From: JAYPCI01 sp038124645
Lineage (GTDB): Bacteria > Pseudomonadota > Alphaproteobacteria > Pelagibacterales > Pelagibacteraceae
DNA: 6,680 nt
Reading direction: 5' to 3'
Assembly (NCBI GenBank): GCA_038124645.1
Contig: JAYPCI010000025.1
Span: forward strand, 1 to 6,680
In this document: positions 5,807-6,680 of the stretch, in pieces
How positions within the stretch are numbered: the first letter of the stretch is position 1
How the letters are laid out: each line of letters starts with the position of its first letter
Notes under the pieces: generated by a model
Seen by the model: only the letters and a program-made list of their open reading frames with translations
Databases searched by the model: none
What the model was told of the DNA's origin: nothing
Made by a program: the position numbers and the translations under genes

Positions 5807-6442
5807 ATGAAAAAAACTATTTTAGCAATTTTATTTTTGTTTTTTACCTCAAATGCTTACGCAGGTGTGGGTATAACTTTACATCTTGGTCAAGCAGACA
5901 CGAGCGGTTCTGAAACTGAAAAAACAGTTTCTGGCGTGACTTCAGAAAAAACAAACAAAACTGTAAAAGAAACTTTTTATGGTGCATCAATATACGCAGA
6001 AGGTGAATTAAAAAACGGCTGGACCTTAGGTGTTGATTGGGTTCCTTTGGATATCGCTTTAGGTGATGGCAAGAGAACAGACTCATCTACTGGCGCTGAT
6101 GTTGCAAGTGAAGCGCAAACTGGAGATAGAAAAGCTTCGGCTGATCTTGAAAATTTAATTACGGTTTACACTGATATTCCACTCGGCTCTAATGGTTGGT
6201 ACACTAACTTAGGAGTCAAACACGGAACAATTACTACTTCTGAAACTTTGCCAACATCATCATACGGTAACGCTACTGTTTGGGGTGCGCAGATCGGCAT
6301 AGGTCAAAAGAGAGGTAATTTAAAGTACGAGCTAAGTTATGTAGACTTTGAGTCAATTACTCTTAAATCTTCAGCAGACAGCACACAAAAAATTGATGCT
6401 GATGCAGATGTACTATCATTTAAAATTTCTTACGGATTTTAA
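5807..6442 (+). CDS. Small outer-membrane beta-barrel protein (porin-like), secreted
   Basis: The 211-residue product has a clear Sec signal peptide: MKK, a hydrophobic core (4-15), then AYA with cleavage expected between A19 and G20. The mature part shows alternating hydrophobic strands and polar loops. About eight strands can be drawn, at roughly 20-30, 56-66, 71-83, 113-124, 130-140, 156-167, 170-184 and 200-211. It ends in phenylalanine (FKISYGF), the C-terminal aromatic signal for barrel insertion by BAM. This matches the size of eight-stranded barrels of the OmpW/OmpX type, but I see no motif that names a family or a ligand. The extracellular-type loops (31-55, 85-112) are rich in S, T, K, E and D. 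No Shine-Dalgarno precedes the ATG; the leader just before it is an A-run (5793-5802). The gene stands alone between the CsiD operon and a convergent gene, with its own terminator. Confidence 0.8.
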   Translation: MKKTILAILFLFFTSNAYAGVGITLHLGQADTSGSETEKTVSGVTSEKTNKTVKETFYGASIYAEGELKNGWTLGVDWVPLDIALGDGKRTDSSTGADVASEAQTGDRKASADLENLITVYTDIPLGSNGWYTNLGVKHGTITTSETLPTSSYGNATVWGAQIGIGQKRGNLKYELSYVDFESITLKSSADSTQKIDADADVLSFKISYGF

Positions 6443-6464
6443 ATAAAATTAAGATAAAAAATTT

Positions 6465-6499
6465 AAAACCCCTAACTAATACGTTAGGGGTTTTTTTTT
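6465..6499 (+). terminator. Strong intrinsic terminator after the barrel gene, shared with the convergent gene end
   Basis: The arms at 6465-6476 (AAAACCCCTAAC) and 6483-6494 (GTTAGGGGTTTT) pair perfectly over 12 base pairs around the loop TAATAC, followed by nine T residues at 6491-6499. It starts 22 bases after the barrel stop. On the minus strand the same hairpin is followed by a run of T and A (TTTTAAATTTTTT), so it may stop transcription from both sides. The last codons and the stop of the minus-strand gene lie in the right arm and its T-run. Confidence 0.92.
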
Positions 6500-6680
6500 A
6501 AACCTTTTAAAATTAGTGGAACAATAAATAAAATCATAAGTAGTCTGATAATGTGGTGAAACGAAACAAACTCCGGATCCAAATTGAAAAAGATTGCAAT
6601 CACAGCCACTTCATAAATCCCACCTGGACAGTATGAAAGAATTAAAGTAAATAAATTTTTATCGATAATTAAGCTGGCTA
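6484..6680 (-). CDS. AbrB-family integral membrane protein, C-terminal end (partial, runs off the window)
   Basis: On the minus strand the frame is open from the window edge to TAA (complement of 6484-6486), giving the last 64 residues and no start. The segment reads CPGGIYEVAVIAIFFNLDPE, then FVSFHHIIRLLMILFIVPLI (about residues 17-57 of the fragment). It matches the conserved C-terminal pattern of the AbrB membrane family (PF05145, also labelled ammonia monooxygenase-like): P-G-G-x-x-E-x, then a helix, then D-x-x-F-V-x-x-H-H-x-x-R and a final hydrophobic helix ending in basic residues. It is a polytopic inner-membrane protein of poorly known function; the E. coli member is named AbrB for an effect on aidB expression. 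It should not be confused with the Bacillus DNA-binding AbrB. It converges on the barrel gene, with 41 bases between the stops. Confidence 0.85.
   Translation of the reverse strand, partial: ASLIIDKNLFTLILSYCPGGIYEVAVIAIFFNLDPEFVSFHHIIRLLMILFIVPLILKGLKKNP

Noticed and set aside
5844..6086. 80-codon minus-strand open frame opposite the barrel gene
   Set aside because: The plus strand has a signal peptide, barrel strands and a terminal phenylalanine. The antisense product is a low-complexity run of basic, leucine and phenylalanine residues.
1..6680. CRISPR arrays, tRNA or rRNA genes, insertion sequences, defence genes
   Set aside because: I see no regularly spaced repeats, no cloverleaf or rRNA sequence, no transposase and no terminal repeats. 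The window reads as ordinary metabolic and transport genes.

Overview
The window is an AT-rich, tightly packed bacterial segment with genes that overlap or almost touch. It looks like a streamlined Gram-negative genome. The outer-membrane barrel gene and the style of the LivH and LivM permeases point to Proteobacteria, most likely an AT-rich marine alphaproteobacterium. That placement is an inference from gene style and composition; no marker gene is present.

Region 1 (1-90) holds the probable last 11 codons of an upstream gene, plausibly the periplasmic binding protein of the transporter, followed by a strong intrinsic terminator. Region 2 (104-5580) is one seven-gene, same-strand operon: livH, livM, livG, livF, azlC, azlD and csiD (glaH). 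Each junction is an overlap of 1 to 23 bases or a gap of 3 bases. LivHMGF form the inner-membrane and ATPase parts of a branched-chain/hydrophobic amino-acid type (HAAT) ABC importer. AzlCD is a two-subunit amino-acid exporter. CsiD is an Fe(II)/2-oxoglutarate dioxygenase that hydroxylates glutarate to L-2-hydroxyglutarate. Its placement behind an importer and an exporter is the most interesting point. It suggests that the transporter carries lysine, 5-aminovalerate, glutarate or a related C5 compound rather than, or as well as, leucine, isoleucine and valine. The usual partner L-2-hydroxyglutarate oxidase (lhgO) is not in the window.

Region 3 (5581-5806) is a 226-base, very AT-rich spacer with a perfect 11-bp stem-loop, a good -10 box and two related ACTGTT/AACCAGT dyads. 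Region 4 (5807-6442) encodes a small secreted outer-membrane beta-barrel protein and ends in a strong terminator. Region 5 (6484-6680, minus strand) is the C-terminal end of an AbrB-family membrane protein. It converges on the barrel gene, and its stop codon lies inside the terminator stem.
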